This document shows positions 54,387 through 64,000 of a DNA stretch of 64,000 nt, one piece after another. The translations under genes were made by a program, and so were the position numbers. Each line of letters opens with the position of its first letter. Within the stretch, counting starts at the first letter, position 1. The notes beneath the pieces were generated by a model. It worked only from the letters and a program-made list of their open reading frames with translations. It was not told the origin of the DNA and did not search any database. This DNA is from Pseudomonas sp. NBRC 111124 (GTDB lineage: Bacteria; Pseudomonadota; Gammaproteobacteria; Pseudomonadales; Pseudomonadaceae): NCBI RefSeq assembly GCF_001320245.1, contig NZ_BCBA01000016.1:62001-126000 (forward strand). Reading direction: 5' to 3'.

Positions 54387-57122
54387 TCACTCGATCTGAC
54401 CATGGCAATGCTTGAACTTCTTGCCCGAACCACACCAGCACGGCTCGTTGCGGCCCAGCTTCAGGTCGTTGCGCACCGGGGCAGCAGCCACGGCCACCTC
54501 GGCGCCCTCCTCGCTCAGCTCCTCGCTTTCGAGGCCCGGCGCGGCGGCATGCTGGAACTGCATGCGGCTGGCAAGCTCTTCGGCTTCGCGGCGCAGGCGG
54601 GCTTCTTCTTCGGCCGGGTCTTCGCGGCGTACCTGAACGTGCGACAGCACGCGGATGGTGTCGCGCTTGATCGACTCGAGCAGCTCCTGGAACAGGGTGA
54701 ACGACTCGCGCTTGTACTCCTGCTTCGGGTTTTTCTGCGCGTAACCACGCAGGTGGATACCGTGACGCAGGTGGTCCATGGTCGACAGGTGGTCTTTCCA
54801 CAGGTCGTCCAGCACACGCAGCAGGATCTGCTTCTCGAAGGTACGCAAGGCGTCGATACCGGCCTGGTCTTCCTTCTCGGTGTACGCGGTGGTGATTTCG
54901 TTCAGCAGCTTCTCGCGCAGGGTCTCCTCATAGAGGTGATCGTCCTCGTCCAGCCACTGCTGGATCGGCAGCTTCATGGCGAAGTCGCTGGCCAACGAAG
55001 CTTCGAGGCCGGCCACGTCCCACTGCTCTGGCAGCGACTGCGGCGGGATGTGCTGGCTGATGGTGGCGTCCAGCACTTCCTGGCGGAACTCGACGATGGT
55101 ATCGCCAATGTTCTCGGCCGCCAGCAAGCTGTTGCGCATGTGGTAGATCACCTTGCGCTGTTCGTTGGCCACGTCATCGTATTCGAGCAGCTGTTTGCGA
55201 ATGTCGAAGTTGCGGCCTTCGACCTTGCGCTGTGCTTTTTCGATGGCGTTGGTGACCATGCGGTGCTCGATGGCCTCGCCGGACTGCATGCCCAGTGCCT
55301 TCATGAAGTTCTTCACCCGGTCAGAGGCGAAGATGCGCATCAGGCTGTCTTCCAGCGACAGGTAGAAGCGGCTCGAACCCGGGTCGCCCTGACGACCGGA
55401 ACGGCCACGCAGCTGGTTGTCGATACGGCGCGATTCGTGGCGCTCGGAGGCGATCACGTGCAGGCCACCGGCTTGAATCACCTGCTGGTGACGCTTCTGC
55501 CAGTCGGCCTTGATCTGGGCGATCTGCTCGGGCGTCGGGTTTTCCAGGGCGGCCACTTCGGCTTCCCAGTTACCGCCCAGCAGGATGTCGGTACCACGGC
55601 CGGCCATGTTGGTGGCGATGGTCAGCGCACCCGGGGCACCGGCTTGCGCGATGATCTCGGCTTCCTTCTCGTGGTACTTGGCGTTCAGGACCTTGTGGTC
55701 GATCCCTTCCTTCTTGAGCAGGTTCGACATGTGCTCCGAGGTTTCGATGGTGGCGGTACCCACCAGGATCGGGCGGCCCTGGGTCATGCTCTCTTTGATG
55801 TCGGCAATGATCGCGGCGTATTTCTCGTCGGCGGTCAGGTACACCAGGTCGTTGAAGTCTTTGCGCGCGAGTGGCTTGTTCGGCGGAATGACCATCACGT
55901 TGAGGGCGTAGATCGACTGGAACTCGAACGCTTCGGTGTCAGCGGTACCGGTCATGCCGGACAGCTTGGTGTAGAGGCGGAAGTAGTTCTGGAAGGTGGT
56001 CGAAGCCAGGGTCTGGCTTTCAGCCTGGATGTTCAGGTTCTCTTTCGCCTCGATGGCCTGGTGCAGGCCTTCGGACAGGCGACGGCCGGGCATGGTACGG
56101 CCGGTATGCTCGTCGATCAGCAGGACCTGGCCGTCCTGGACGATGTACTCGATGTTGCGGTGGAACAGCTTGTGCGCACGCAGGCCGGCGTAGACGTGGG
56201 TCAGCAGGCCCAGGTTGTGCGCCGAGTACAGGCTTTCGCCTTCGGCCAGCAGGCCAGCCTGGGTCAGCATCTCTTCGATGAACTGGTGACCGGCTTCGTT
56301 GAGTTCGACCTGGCGGCTCTTCTCGTCGATGGTGAAGTGGCCTTCCTGGGTGACCTGGCCTTCGACTTCTTCGATGTGCTGGGTCAGACGCGGGATCAGG
56401 CGGTTGATCTCGATGTACAGCTTGGAGCTGTCCTCGGCCTGGCCGGAGATGATCAACGGGGTACGCGCTTCGTCGATGAGGATCGAGTCGACTTCGTCGA
56501 TCACGGCGAAGTTCAGTTCACGCTGGAACTTCTCTTCCTGGCTGAACGCCATGTTGTCGCGCAGGTAGTCGAAACCGAATTCGTTGTTGGTGCCGTAGGT
56601 GATGTCGGCTGCATAAGCGGCGCGCTTTTCCTCAGGCGGCTGGAAAGCCGAGACGATGCCCACGGACAGACCGAGGAATTCGTACAGCGGACGCATCCAG
56701 TTGGCGTCGCGGCGGGCCAGGTAGTCGTTCACCGTGACCACGTGCACGCCCTTGCCGGACAGTGCGTTGAGGTAGACGGCCAGGGTACCGACCAAGGTCT
56801 TGCCTTCACCGGTACGCATTTCTGCGATCATGCCCTCGTGCAGGGTCATGCCGCCGATCAGCTGCACGTCGAAGTGGCGCATGCCCATGACACGCTTGCC
56901 GGCCTCGCGGGCCACGGCGAAGGCTTCGGGCAGCAACTGGTCCAACGTCTCGCCTTTGGCCAGGCGCTCCTTGAACTCTGCGGTCTTGCCCCGCAGTTGC
57001 TCATCGGAGAGGGCCACCATCTTCTCTTCGAAGGCATTGACGATAGCTACCGTCTTGAGCATGCGTTTGACTTCACGCTCGTTCTTGCTTCCAAAAAGTT
57101 TTTTTAACAAAGGCGCAAACAT
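54387..57122 (-). CDS. secA: Preprotein translocase ATPase SecA
   Basis: The motor of the Sec export pathway, pushing unfolded preproteins through SecYEG. The 911-aa protein has Walker A MRTGEGKT (102-109), the DEAD-like [17 protein letters not shown], the second NBD motif [14 protein letters not shown] and the C-terminal zinc-binding motif [14 protein letters not shown] that contacts SecB. ATG at 57122 gives the family start [16 protein letters not shown]. It is monocistronic, and the 299-base upstream region is shared with dciA. Confidence 0.97.
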   Translation of the reverse strand: MFAPLLKKLFGSKNEREVKRMLKTVAIVNAFEEKMVALSDEQLRGKTAEFKERLAKGETLDQLLPEAFAVAREAGKRVMGMRHFDVQLIGGMTLHEGMIAEMRTGEGKTLVGTLAVYLNALSGKGVHVVTVNDYLARRDANWMRPLYEFLGLSVGIVSAFQPPEEKRAAYAADITYGTNNEFGFDYLRDNMAFSQEEKFQRELNFAVIDEVDSILIDEARTPLIISGQAEDSSKLYIEINRLIPRLTQHIEEVEGQVTQEGHFTIDEKSRQVELNEAGHQFIEEMLTQAGLLAEGESLYSAHNLGLLTHVYAGLRAHKLFHRNIEYIVQDGQVLLIDEHTGRTMPGRRLSEGLHQAIEAKENLNIQAESQTLASTTFQNYFRLYTKLSGMTGTADTEAFEFQSIYALNVMVIPPNKPLARKDFNDLVYLTADEKYAAIIADIKESMTQGRPILVGTATIETSEHMSNLLKKEGIDHKVLNAKYHEKEAEIIAQAGAPGALTIATNMAGRGTDILLGGNWEAEVAALENPTPEQIAQIKADWQKRHQQVIQAGGLHVIASERHESRRIDNQLRGRSGRQGDPGSSRFYLSLEDSLMRIFASDRVKNFMKALGMQSGEAIEHRMVTNAIEKAQRKVEGRNFDIRKQLLEYDDVANEQRKVIYHMRNSLLAAENIGDTIVEFRQEVLDATISQHIPPQSLPEQWDVAGLEASLASDFAMKLPIQQWLDEDDHLYEETLREKLLNEITTAYTEKEDQAGIDALRTFEKQILLRVLDDLWKDHLSTMDHLRHGIHLRGYAQKNPKQEYKRESFTLFQELLESIKRDTIRVLSHVQVRREDPAEEEARLRREAEELASRMQFQHAAAPGLESEELSEEGAEVAVAAAPVRNDLKLGRNEPCWCGSGKKFKHCHGQIE

Positions 57123-57421
57123 ATCGGCAGGATCTTCCACACGTAGGGATGGAGGGCGGCCCCATGAGTCGCCCGTGCAGCCCTGAGGCCGCATGCGAAC
57201 GAGCATTCTACCCGGAAACGATGGTGAGGAAAGTGGTCGATTGCCACGATGCTGGCACAGCGCTTAGGCGGGGGCTTTTCTAAGATAGGGGCATTTTCCC
57301 TGAGTTCAACCCGCAGGTTGATGAAACGTAGCGAGAACGACTCGTATCGTGTCCCACGAAGCAGTCAGTGCAGGTTGCGCAAGTGTTAGACTGCCGACCT
57401 TGCCACCTCATGCATACCGCC
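57123..57421. other. Divergent intergenic region secA/dciA
   Basis: This 299-base spacer holds the promoters of secA (leftward) and dciA (rightward). No peptide of SecM type, hairpin terminator or extra gene is evident. I can point to no convincing single promoter. Confidence 0.6.
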
Positions 57422-57883
57422 ATGGCCTACAAACCTTCCCCCGCCCAGCCGCCCGCCACCCTGCTGCGTCAGAACCGCCCACTGCGCCTGCTGCTGAACC
57501 AGGCCGAACGCCTGGCGCACCTGCAGCGCCTGCTGGAAAGCCAGCTGCAGCCGGCCGCTCGCGAGCATTGCCATGTGGCCTCGTGGCGCGATGGCACGTT
57601 GCTGCTGGTGGTGACCGACGGCCACTGGGCCACGCGCCTGCGCTACCAGCAAAAGCGCCTGCAACGCCAGCTCCAGGCCCTGGAAGCATTCGGCAACCTG
57701 CAGCGCATCCTCTACAAGGTGCAGCCACCGCTGGTACCGGCCAAGCGCGGTGGCAACACGACCGAGCTGTCGAACGATGCTGCCGAGAGCATCCGCGACT
57801 CAGCTGAAGGCATCGCCGACCCGAAGCTGCGTGCCGCCCTGGAACGCCTGGCAAGCCACGCGCAACGCAAAGAAAAGCCCTGA
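57422..57883 (+). CDS. dciA: DUF721/DciA-like protein
   Basis: A 153-aa protein with the DUF721 domain of DciA, the bacterial replicative-helicase operator that loads DnaB in organisms lacking DnaC. The core is the central KH-like fold (LLRQNRPLRLLLNQAERLAHLQ to LRYQQKRLQRQLQALEAF), with a charged C-terminal tail. ATG 57422 is the annotated start by similarity, and 18 upstream codons are not conserved. It is convergent with lpxC. Confidence 0.85.
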   Translation: MAYKPSPAQPPATLLRQNRPLRLLLNQAERLAHLQRLLESQLQPAAREHCHVASWRDGTLLLVVTDGHWATRLRYQQKRLQRQLQALEAFGNLQRILYKVQPPLVPAKRGGNTTELSNDAAESIRDSAEGIADPKLRAALERLASHAQRKEKP

Positions 57884-57890
57884 AATAAAG

Positions 57891-57912
57891 AAGGCCACCC
57901 GAAGGTGGCCTT
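57891..57912. terminator. Bidirectional terminator between dciA and lpxC
   Basis: Nine-base perfect stem (57891-57899 with 57904-57912) with CGAA loop at the convergent gene ends. T runs are short. Confidence 0.75.
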
Positions 57913-57938
57913 AATCACACTAGAGAGAGTGTTCGAAC

Positions 57939-58850
57939 TTACACGGCCGCAACAGGGCGCATGTACGAGATCGGTGCCGTGCTGGCATCTTCGAAAGTGA
58001 CCACTTCCCAGGCATCGGTTTCAGCAATGAGCTTGCGCAGCAGCTGGTTGTTCAGCGCGTGGCCGGACTTGTAGCCCTTGAACTCGCCGATCAGGCTGTT
58101 GCCCAGCAGGTAAAGGTCGCCAATGGCGTCGAGGATCTTGTGCTTGACGAATTCGTCATCGGAACGAAGGCCGTCTTCGTTGAGCACACCAGTCTCGTCG
58201 ACCACGATGGCGTTCTCGACACTGCCACCCAACGCAAGGTTGTGCTTGCGCAGGTACTCGATGTCACGCATGAAGCCGAAAGTACGGGCGCGGCTGACTT
58301 CCTTCACGAACGAGGTGCTGGAGAAGTCGACGACCGCACTCTGGGTCTGGCCCTTGAGGACCGGGTGATCGAAGTCGATCTCGAAGCTCACCTTGAACCC
58401 GTCGAATGGCAGGAAGGTGGCGCTCTTGTCGCCCTCCACCACTGTCACTTCGCGCAGGATGCGGATGAACTTCTTGGCTGCGTCCTGCTCTTCCAGGCCG
58501 GCAGACTGAATCAGGAATACGAAGGGACCGGCGCTGCCATCCATGATCGGCACTTCCGAGGCGGAGAGCTCGACGTAGGCGTTATCGATGCCCAGGCCCG
58601 CCATGGCGGAGAGCAGGTGCTCGACCGTATCGACCTTGACGTCACCGTTGACCAGCGTGGTGGACATGGTGGTCTCACCGACGTTGGCCGCACGCGCCGG
58701 GATCTCGACCACAGGGTCAAGGTCGGCGCGACGGAAGACGATGCCGGTGTCGACAGGCGCAGGCTTGAGGGTCAGGTAGACCTTCTCCCCGGAGTGCAGG
58801 CCGACGCCCGTGGCACGGATGGTATTCTTCAGGGTGCGTTGTCTAATCAT
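57939..58850 (-). CDS. lpxC: UDP-3-O-acyl-N-acetylglucosamine deacetylase
   Basis: Committed step of lipid A synthesis, a zinc deacetylase. The 303-aa protein carries zinc ligand H78 ([10 protein letters not shown]), the motif [13 protein letters not shown] with the other zinc ligands, and the [13 protein letters not shown] hydrophobic-passage segment. ATG at 58850 ([21 protein letters not shown]) is the family start. It closes the division cluster after ftsZ, as in other gammaproteobacteria. Confidence 0.97.
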   Translation of the reverse strand: MIRQRTLKNTIRATGVGLHSGEKVYLTLKPAPVDTGIVFRRADLDPVVEIPARAANVGETTMSTTLVNGDVKVDTVEHLLSAMAGLGIDNAYVELSASEVPIMDGSAGPFVFLIQSAGLEEQDAAKKFIRILREVTVVEGDKSATFLPFDGFKVSFEIDFDHPVLKGQTQSAVVDFSSTSFVKEVSRARTFGFMRDIEYLRKHNLALGGSVENAIVVDETGVLNEDGLRSDDEFVKHKILDAIGDLYLLGNSLIGEFKGYKSGHALNNQLLRKLIAETDAWEVVTFEDASTAPISYMRPVAAV

Positions 58851-58964
58851 GGCATTGGCCGCTTCAGCGCAAATAATGCGAACAGGTATCAACAAAGGCT
58901 GGGGATGATAACAGACCCGGCCTTTGCTGAACACCAATCACCCTTATACCCCTGATAAATTCCA

Positions 58965-60161
58965 TCAATCGGCCTGACGACGCAGGAAGGCTGGGATATC
59001 GAGGTAGTCCAGGTCATCCTGAGGGTTGAGTTTAGCTGCCGCCGCGGCACCTGCGTGGGCCTGGTTGCGCATCACGGTCGGGCGCTCCAGGTCACGGTAG
59101 TTGACGGCTGGCTGCTCCTGGCGAACCGGCGCCGGGTTGGAAGCCTCGTACACCTGCTGAGCGGTCTGCAGGGTGTTGTCGACCACCTTGACCGGTTTTT
59201 CGATGCGCGCGCCCAGCCCTGTGGCAACCACGGTCACGTGCAGCTCGTCACGCATGTCAGGGTCGATCACGGTGCCCACCTTGACCATCGCGTGGTCCGA
59301 GGCGAAGGCTTCGATGATGCTACCCACGTCGGAGTATTCACCCAGCGACAGGTCAGGACCTGCGGTGATGTTCACCAGGATGCCGCGGGCGCCCTGCAGG
59401 TTGACGTCTTCGAGCAGCGGGTTGCGGATTGCCGCCTCGGTGGCTTCGCGCGCACGGTTCGGGCCGCTAGCGCAACCGGTCCCCATCATCGCCATACCCA
59501 TTTCGCCCATGACGGTGCGTACGTCGGCGAAGTCGACGTTGATCATGCCCGGGCGCTTGATGATGTCGGAGATACCGCGAACGGCACCGGCCAGGACATC
59601 GTCAGCCTTGGCAAAGGCGGACAGCAGGCTGGCATCTTTGCCCAGGATGGTCAGCAGCTTCTCGTTCGGGATGGTGATGAGCGAGTCGACGCTCTCAGCC
59701 AGCATGCGGATGCCTTCATCGGCGATCTGCATGCGCTTGCGGCCTTCGAACGGGAACGGACGGGTCACCACTGCAACGGTGAGAATGCCCATTTCCTTGG
59801 CCACTTCGGCGATGATTGGCGCCGCGCCGGTACCGGTACCGCCGCCCATGCCGGTGGTGATGAACACCATGTTGGTGCCCTGCAGCACCTCGGCGATGCG
59901 CTCACGGTCTTCCAGCGCGGCCTGACGGCCGACTTCCGGATTGGCACCTGCACCCAGACCCTTGGTCACGCCGGTACCCAGTTGCAGGATGGTGCGTGCG
60001 CCGATGTTTTTCAGCGCCTGGGCATCGGTGTTGGCGCAGATGAACTCGACGCCTTCGATGCTGCTTTTCACCATGTGGTTGACGGCGTTGCCGCCGCCAC
60101 CGCCAACGCCGATCACTTTGATGACCGGACTTTGCGGGACGTTGTCTACGAGCTCGAACAT
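58965..60161 (-). CDS. ftsZ: Cell-division GTPase FtsZ
   Basis: The tubulin-like GTPase forming the Z-ring. The 398-aa protein has the tubulin signature GGGTGTG (106-112), the GGGGGNAVN nucleotide loop near residue 20, T7 loop (NVDFADV) and the conserved C-terminal peptide LDYLDIPAFLRRQ that binds FtsA and ZipA. It is 55 bases downstream of ftsA in the same operon. Confidence 0.98.
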   Translation of the reverse strand: MFELVDNVPQSPVIKVIGVGGGGGNAVNHMVKSSIEGVEFICANTDAQALKNIGARTILQLGTGVTKGLGAGANPEVGRQAALEDRERIAEVLQGTNMVFITTGMGGGTGTGAAPIIAEVAKEMGILTVAVVTRPFPFEGRKRMQIADEGIRMLAESVDSLITIPNEKLLTILGKDASLLSAFAKADDVLAGAVRGISDIIKRPGMINVDFADVRTVMGEMGMAMMGTGCASGPNRAREATEAAIRNPLLEDVNLQGARGILVNITAGPDLSLGEYSDVGSIIEAFASDHAMVKVGTVIDPDMRDELHVTVVATGLGARIEKPVKVVDNTLQTAQQVYEASNPAPVRQEQPAVNYRDLERPTVMRNQAHAGAAAAAKLNPQDDLDYLDIPAFLRRQAD

Positions 60162-60216
60162 TTTCCCTCTCCTTACAGTTCTCTAGTTGTTGCGCCTACC
60201 ACTACTGCTTTGAAAC

Positions 60217-61479
60217 TTAGAAGTTGCCCTGGACCCACTTCTTGAAGCGCTCAAGCACTGGGGCCTTCGGTTCATCGCCATAGCTGTTGTTGCTGCTGTT
60301 GCTGTTACCGGTCAGGACCAGGTCCTCGGACTGCTTGAGCAGGCCGTAGGTGAGCAAGCCCACGCCGGTGGAATAGATCGGGTTGCGCACCACGTCGCTC
60401 AGCCCCCGAACGCTGTGCGGTACGCCCAGGCGTACCGGCATGTGGAAGATTTCTTCGGCCAGTTCCACGGCACCTTCCATCTTCGCGGTGCCGCCGGTGA
60501 GGACGATGCCGGCTGGCACCAGGTCCTCGTAGCCGCTGCGGCGCAGCTCGGCCTGGATCAGGGTGAAGAGCTCGTCGTAACGCGGCTCCACCACCTCGGC
60601 CAGGGCCTGGCGCGACAGCTCGCGCGGTGGGCGGTCGCCCACGCTCGGCACCTTGATGGTCTCGCCGGCGCCGGCCAGTTTGGCCAGGGCGCAGGCGTAG
60701 CGGATCTTGATTTCTTCGGCGTACTGGGTCGGTGTACGCAGGGCCATGGCGATGTCGTTGGTGACCTGGTCGCCGGCAATCGGGATCACCGCGGTGTGGC
60801 GGATCGCCCCTTCGGTGAAGATGGCGATGTCGGTGGTACCGCCACCGATGTCCACCAGGCACACGCCCAGCTCTTTCTCGTCATCGGTCAGCACCGAGTA
60901 GGCCGAGGCCAGCTGCTCGAGGATGATGTCGTCGATTTCCAGGCCGCAGCGGCGTACGCACTTCTCGATGTTCTGCGCCGCGTTGACCGCACAGGTGACC
61001 ACGTGAACCTTGGCTTCCAGACGCACGCCGGACATGCCCAGCGGCTCGCGCACGCCTTCCTGGTTGTCGATCACGTAGTCCTGCGGCAGGGTGTGCAGCA
61101 CGCGCTGGTCAGCCGGAATGGCCACCGCTTGTGCGGCGTCGAGCACGCGTTCGAGGTCGGCAACGCTGACCTCGCGGTCGCGGATGGCGACGATGCCGTG
61201 GGAGTTCAGGCTACGGATGTGGTTGCCGGCCACGCCGACGAACGCCGAGTGGATGCGGCAGCCGGCCATCAGCTGGGCTTCTTCCACCGCGCGCTGGATC
61301 GACTGTACGGTCGACTCGATGTTCACCACCACGCCTTTCTTCAGGCCGCGGGACGGATGGGTGCCGATGCCCACGATCTCGAGGGTGCCGTCTTCGCCCA
61401 CTTCACCCACCAGCGCCACCACCTTGGAGGTGCCGATGTCCAGCCCGACGATCATTTTGCCGCTATGCGCGTTTGCCAT
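60217..61479 (-). CDS. ftsA: Cell-division protein FtsA
   Basis: An actin-like ATPase that tethers FtsZ filaments to the membrane. At 420 aa it has the phosphate-binding GLDIGTSKVVALVGE at the N-terminus, VCLVDIGGGTTDIAIF in the centre, GIVLTGGTAKMEG near the end and a C-terminal amphipathic membrane-targeting helix ending ERFKKWVQGNF. Follows ftsQ by 14 bases. Confidence 0.97.
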   Translation of the reverse strand: MANAHSGKMIVGLDIGTSKVVALVGEVGEDGTLEIVGIGTHPSRGLKKGVVVNIESTVQSIQRAVEEAQLMAGCRIHSAFVGVAGNHIRSLNSHGIVAIRDREVSVADLERVLDAAQAVAIPADQRVLHTLPQDYVIDNQEGVREPLGMSGVRLEAKVHVVTCAVNAAQNIEKCVRRCGLEIDDIILEQLASAYSVLTDDEKELGVCLVDIGGGTTDIAIFTEGAIRHTAVIPIAGDQVTNDIAMALRTPTQYAEEIKIRYACALAKLAGAGETIKVPSVGDRPPRELSRQALAEVVEPRYDELFTLIQAELRRSGYEDLVPAGIVLTGGTAKMEGAVELAEEIFHMPVRLGVPHSVRGLSDVVRNPIYSTGVGLLTYGLLKQSEDLVLTGNSNSSNNSYGDEPKAPVLERFKKWVQGNF

Positions 61480-61493
61480 GGTCCTGCCTCTCT

Positions 61494-62363
61494 CTAATTC
61501 TTCGCAACGGCGGGTTTGGCCGTCGTCGGTGCGTTCGGTTCCCGCCAGCCAACGGCAAGTCCGTTGGCGTATCGCAGATCAATGCGGGCGATATTGGTGA
61601 TCTGCTCTTTGAGTGTCTTGTCGTAAATGGCAATGAAACGGCGCATCTTCTCCACCAGATGGTCGCGCCCCAACAGCAGCTCGATACCTGGGCCTGCGCT
61701 GTTCGCACCGGTGGTCAGGAACCAGCTGCCGCGCTCACGCAGCTCCAGACGCACGATGGAAAAGCCCAGGGGGCGCAGCATCTGGCTCAACACCTGATAC
61801 TGCTGCATGACTTGTTGCTGCGCGCGCTGCGGCCCGGCCAGCTGCGGCAGGTGCTCGTAGTTGGCCAGCTCGCGCGGGGTGAAGGCCTGGCCCTGGTTGT
61901 TGAGCAGGGCCTCGTCGCCCCAGCGTGCCACCGGCAGCTGTTCTTCCAGGCGAATCACCACCTCGTCCGGCCACACCCGGCGCACTTCGGCGTGGGCGAT
62001 CCACGGCATTTGCTCGAGCTCGGCGCGCATCGCGGTGAGGTCGACGCTGAAGAAGCTCGCCGCCACATACGGCGCAATGCGCTGCTGCACCGATTGCTGG
62101 CTGATGTAGCTGAGGTCACCCTGCACGTCGATCTTGGTGATCGGCCGGTCGGCATAGGGCATCAGGCGGATGGCGCCCTCGTAGGCACCGAACCCTGCAG
62201 CCACCAGCACGATCGGCCACAGCAGGCGCTTGAGGCCACCCAGGCTAGGCCGCGGCAGGCGCGCCGATACGGGCTCGTCGGCCACCAGTCGGCTGGCACC
62301 ACGCGGCACCGGCTTGCTACGGCCGGTAACGGGTTGCTGCTGACGTATCATTGCGCCTTGCAT
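61494..62363 (-). CDS. ftsQ: Cell-division protein FtsQ
   Basis: A 289-aa single-span divisome protein. A basic cytoplasmic N-terminus (about 1-45), a transmembrane helix (about 47-65, [19 protein letters not shown]), then the POTRA domain ([20 protein letters not shown]) and beta domain in the periplasm. It recruits FtsB/FtsL to the Z-ring. Its start follows ddlB by five bases. Confidence 0.94.
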   Translation of the reverse strand: MQGAMIRQQQPVTGRSKPVPRGASRLVADEPVSARLPRPSLGGLKRLLWPIVLVAAGFGAYEGAIRLMPYADRPITKIDVQGDLSYISQQSVQQRIAPYVAASFFSVDLTAMRAELEQMPWIAHAEVRRVWPDEVVIRLEEQLPVARWGDEALLNNQGQAFTPRELANYEHLPQLAGPQRAQQQVMQQYQVLSQMLRPLGFSIVRLELRERGSWFLTTGANSAGPGIELLLGRDHLVEKMRRFIAIYDKTLKEQITNIARIDLRYANGLAVGWREPNAPTTAKPAVAKN

Positions 62364-62368
62364 GATGG

Positions 62369-64000
<1,632 letters not shown>

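Noticed and set aside
57123..57421. A SecM-like arrest peptide or a missing M23 peptidase gene upstream of secA
   Set aside because: No open frame with a signal peptide or arrest motif is found in the spacer and no peptidase remnant is visible.

Overview
The window is a 64 kb stretch of chromosome from a Pseudomonas, most likely of the P. putida group. The support is a GC-rich, densely packed gene set (mvaT, sbcB, pykA, fumA, olsBA, sodB, bifA, colRS, groESL, ampG, secA, lpxC, ftsZAQ, ddl, murC) in which every recognised protein looks pseudomonad. There are also REP-type palindromes carrying the GTAGGAGCGG core typical of that group. From memory, the gene order runs parallel to P. aeruginosa PA4315-PA4411, so this is core chromosome and not a genomic island. 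I see no insertion sequence, prophage, integrase, CRISPR array, tRNA or rRNA gene.

Layout. 1-7.2 kb: end of mvaT, exonuclease I, a PilZ protein, a TPR lipoprotein, pyruvate kinase, a ferredoxin-reductase-like flavoprotein and class I fumarase. 7.3-20.5 kb: a GNAT enzyme, a SnoaL-like gene destroyed by an internal deletion, a DJ-1/PfpI protein, a cardiolipin synthase B and YceI pair, a serine hydrolase with a small secreted partner, the ornithine-lipid genes olsBA beside a divergent acyl-CoA-dehydrogenase-like gene, acpH, an ArsR regulator with xenB, a coiled-coil membrane protein, an epimerase, and the divergent argP/argO pair. 20.6-33.2 kb: Fe-SOD, the c-di-GMP phosphodiesterase BifA, a periplasmic imelysin/di-haem/imelysin/DUF1513 cluster (probable iron handling) and a MexVW-like RND pair.

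33.4-38 kb: an outer-membrane homeostasis locus. A PAP2 phosphatase and colR-colS are divergent, and beyond colS lies a methyltransferase-inaA-small protein operon. Two ColR-box-like sites sit upstream of the PAP2 gene and of the methyltransferase gene. The methyltransferase is frameshifted. 38.1-53 kb: groESL behind a sigma-32-like promoter, fxsA, a HugZ-like protein, a DUF481 protein, an alkyltransferase-like protein, AmpG, an MdfA-like exporter, MscS, YajQ, PanE, an orphan sensor kinase, a PduO-type adenosyltransferase, a Nudix-ThiE fusion and a GST. 53-64 kb: argJ, secA, dciA, then the end of the division and cell-wall cluster read leftward (murC-ddlB-ftsQ-ftsA-ftsZ-lpxC).

Most of the window is ordinary core genome and I do not claim a wholly new system. 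The observations most worth a second look are the frameshift in the ColR-controlled methyltransferase with its ColR boxes, the four-gene imelysin cluster, the triple inverted-repeat leader of bifA, the palindrome cluster before the ArsR/xenB pair, the SnoaL-like pseudogene and the REP palindromes at convergent gene ends.
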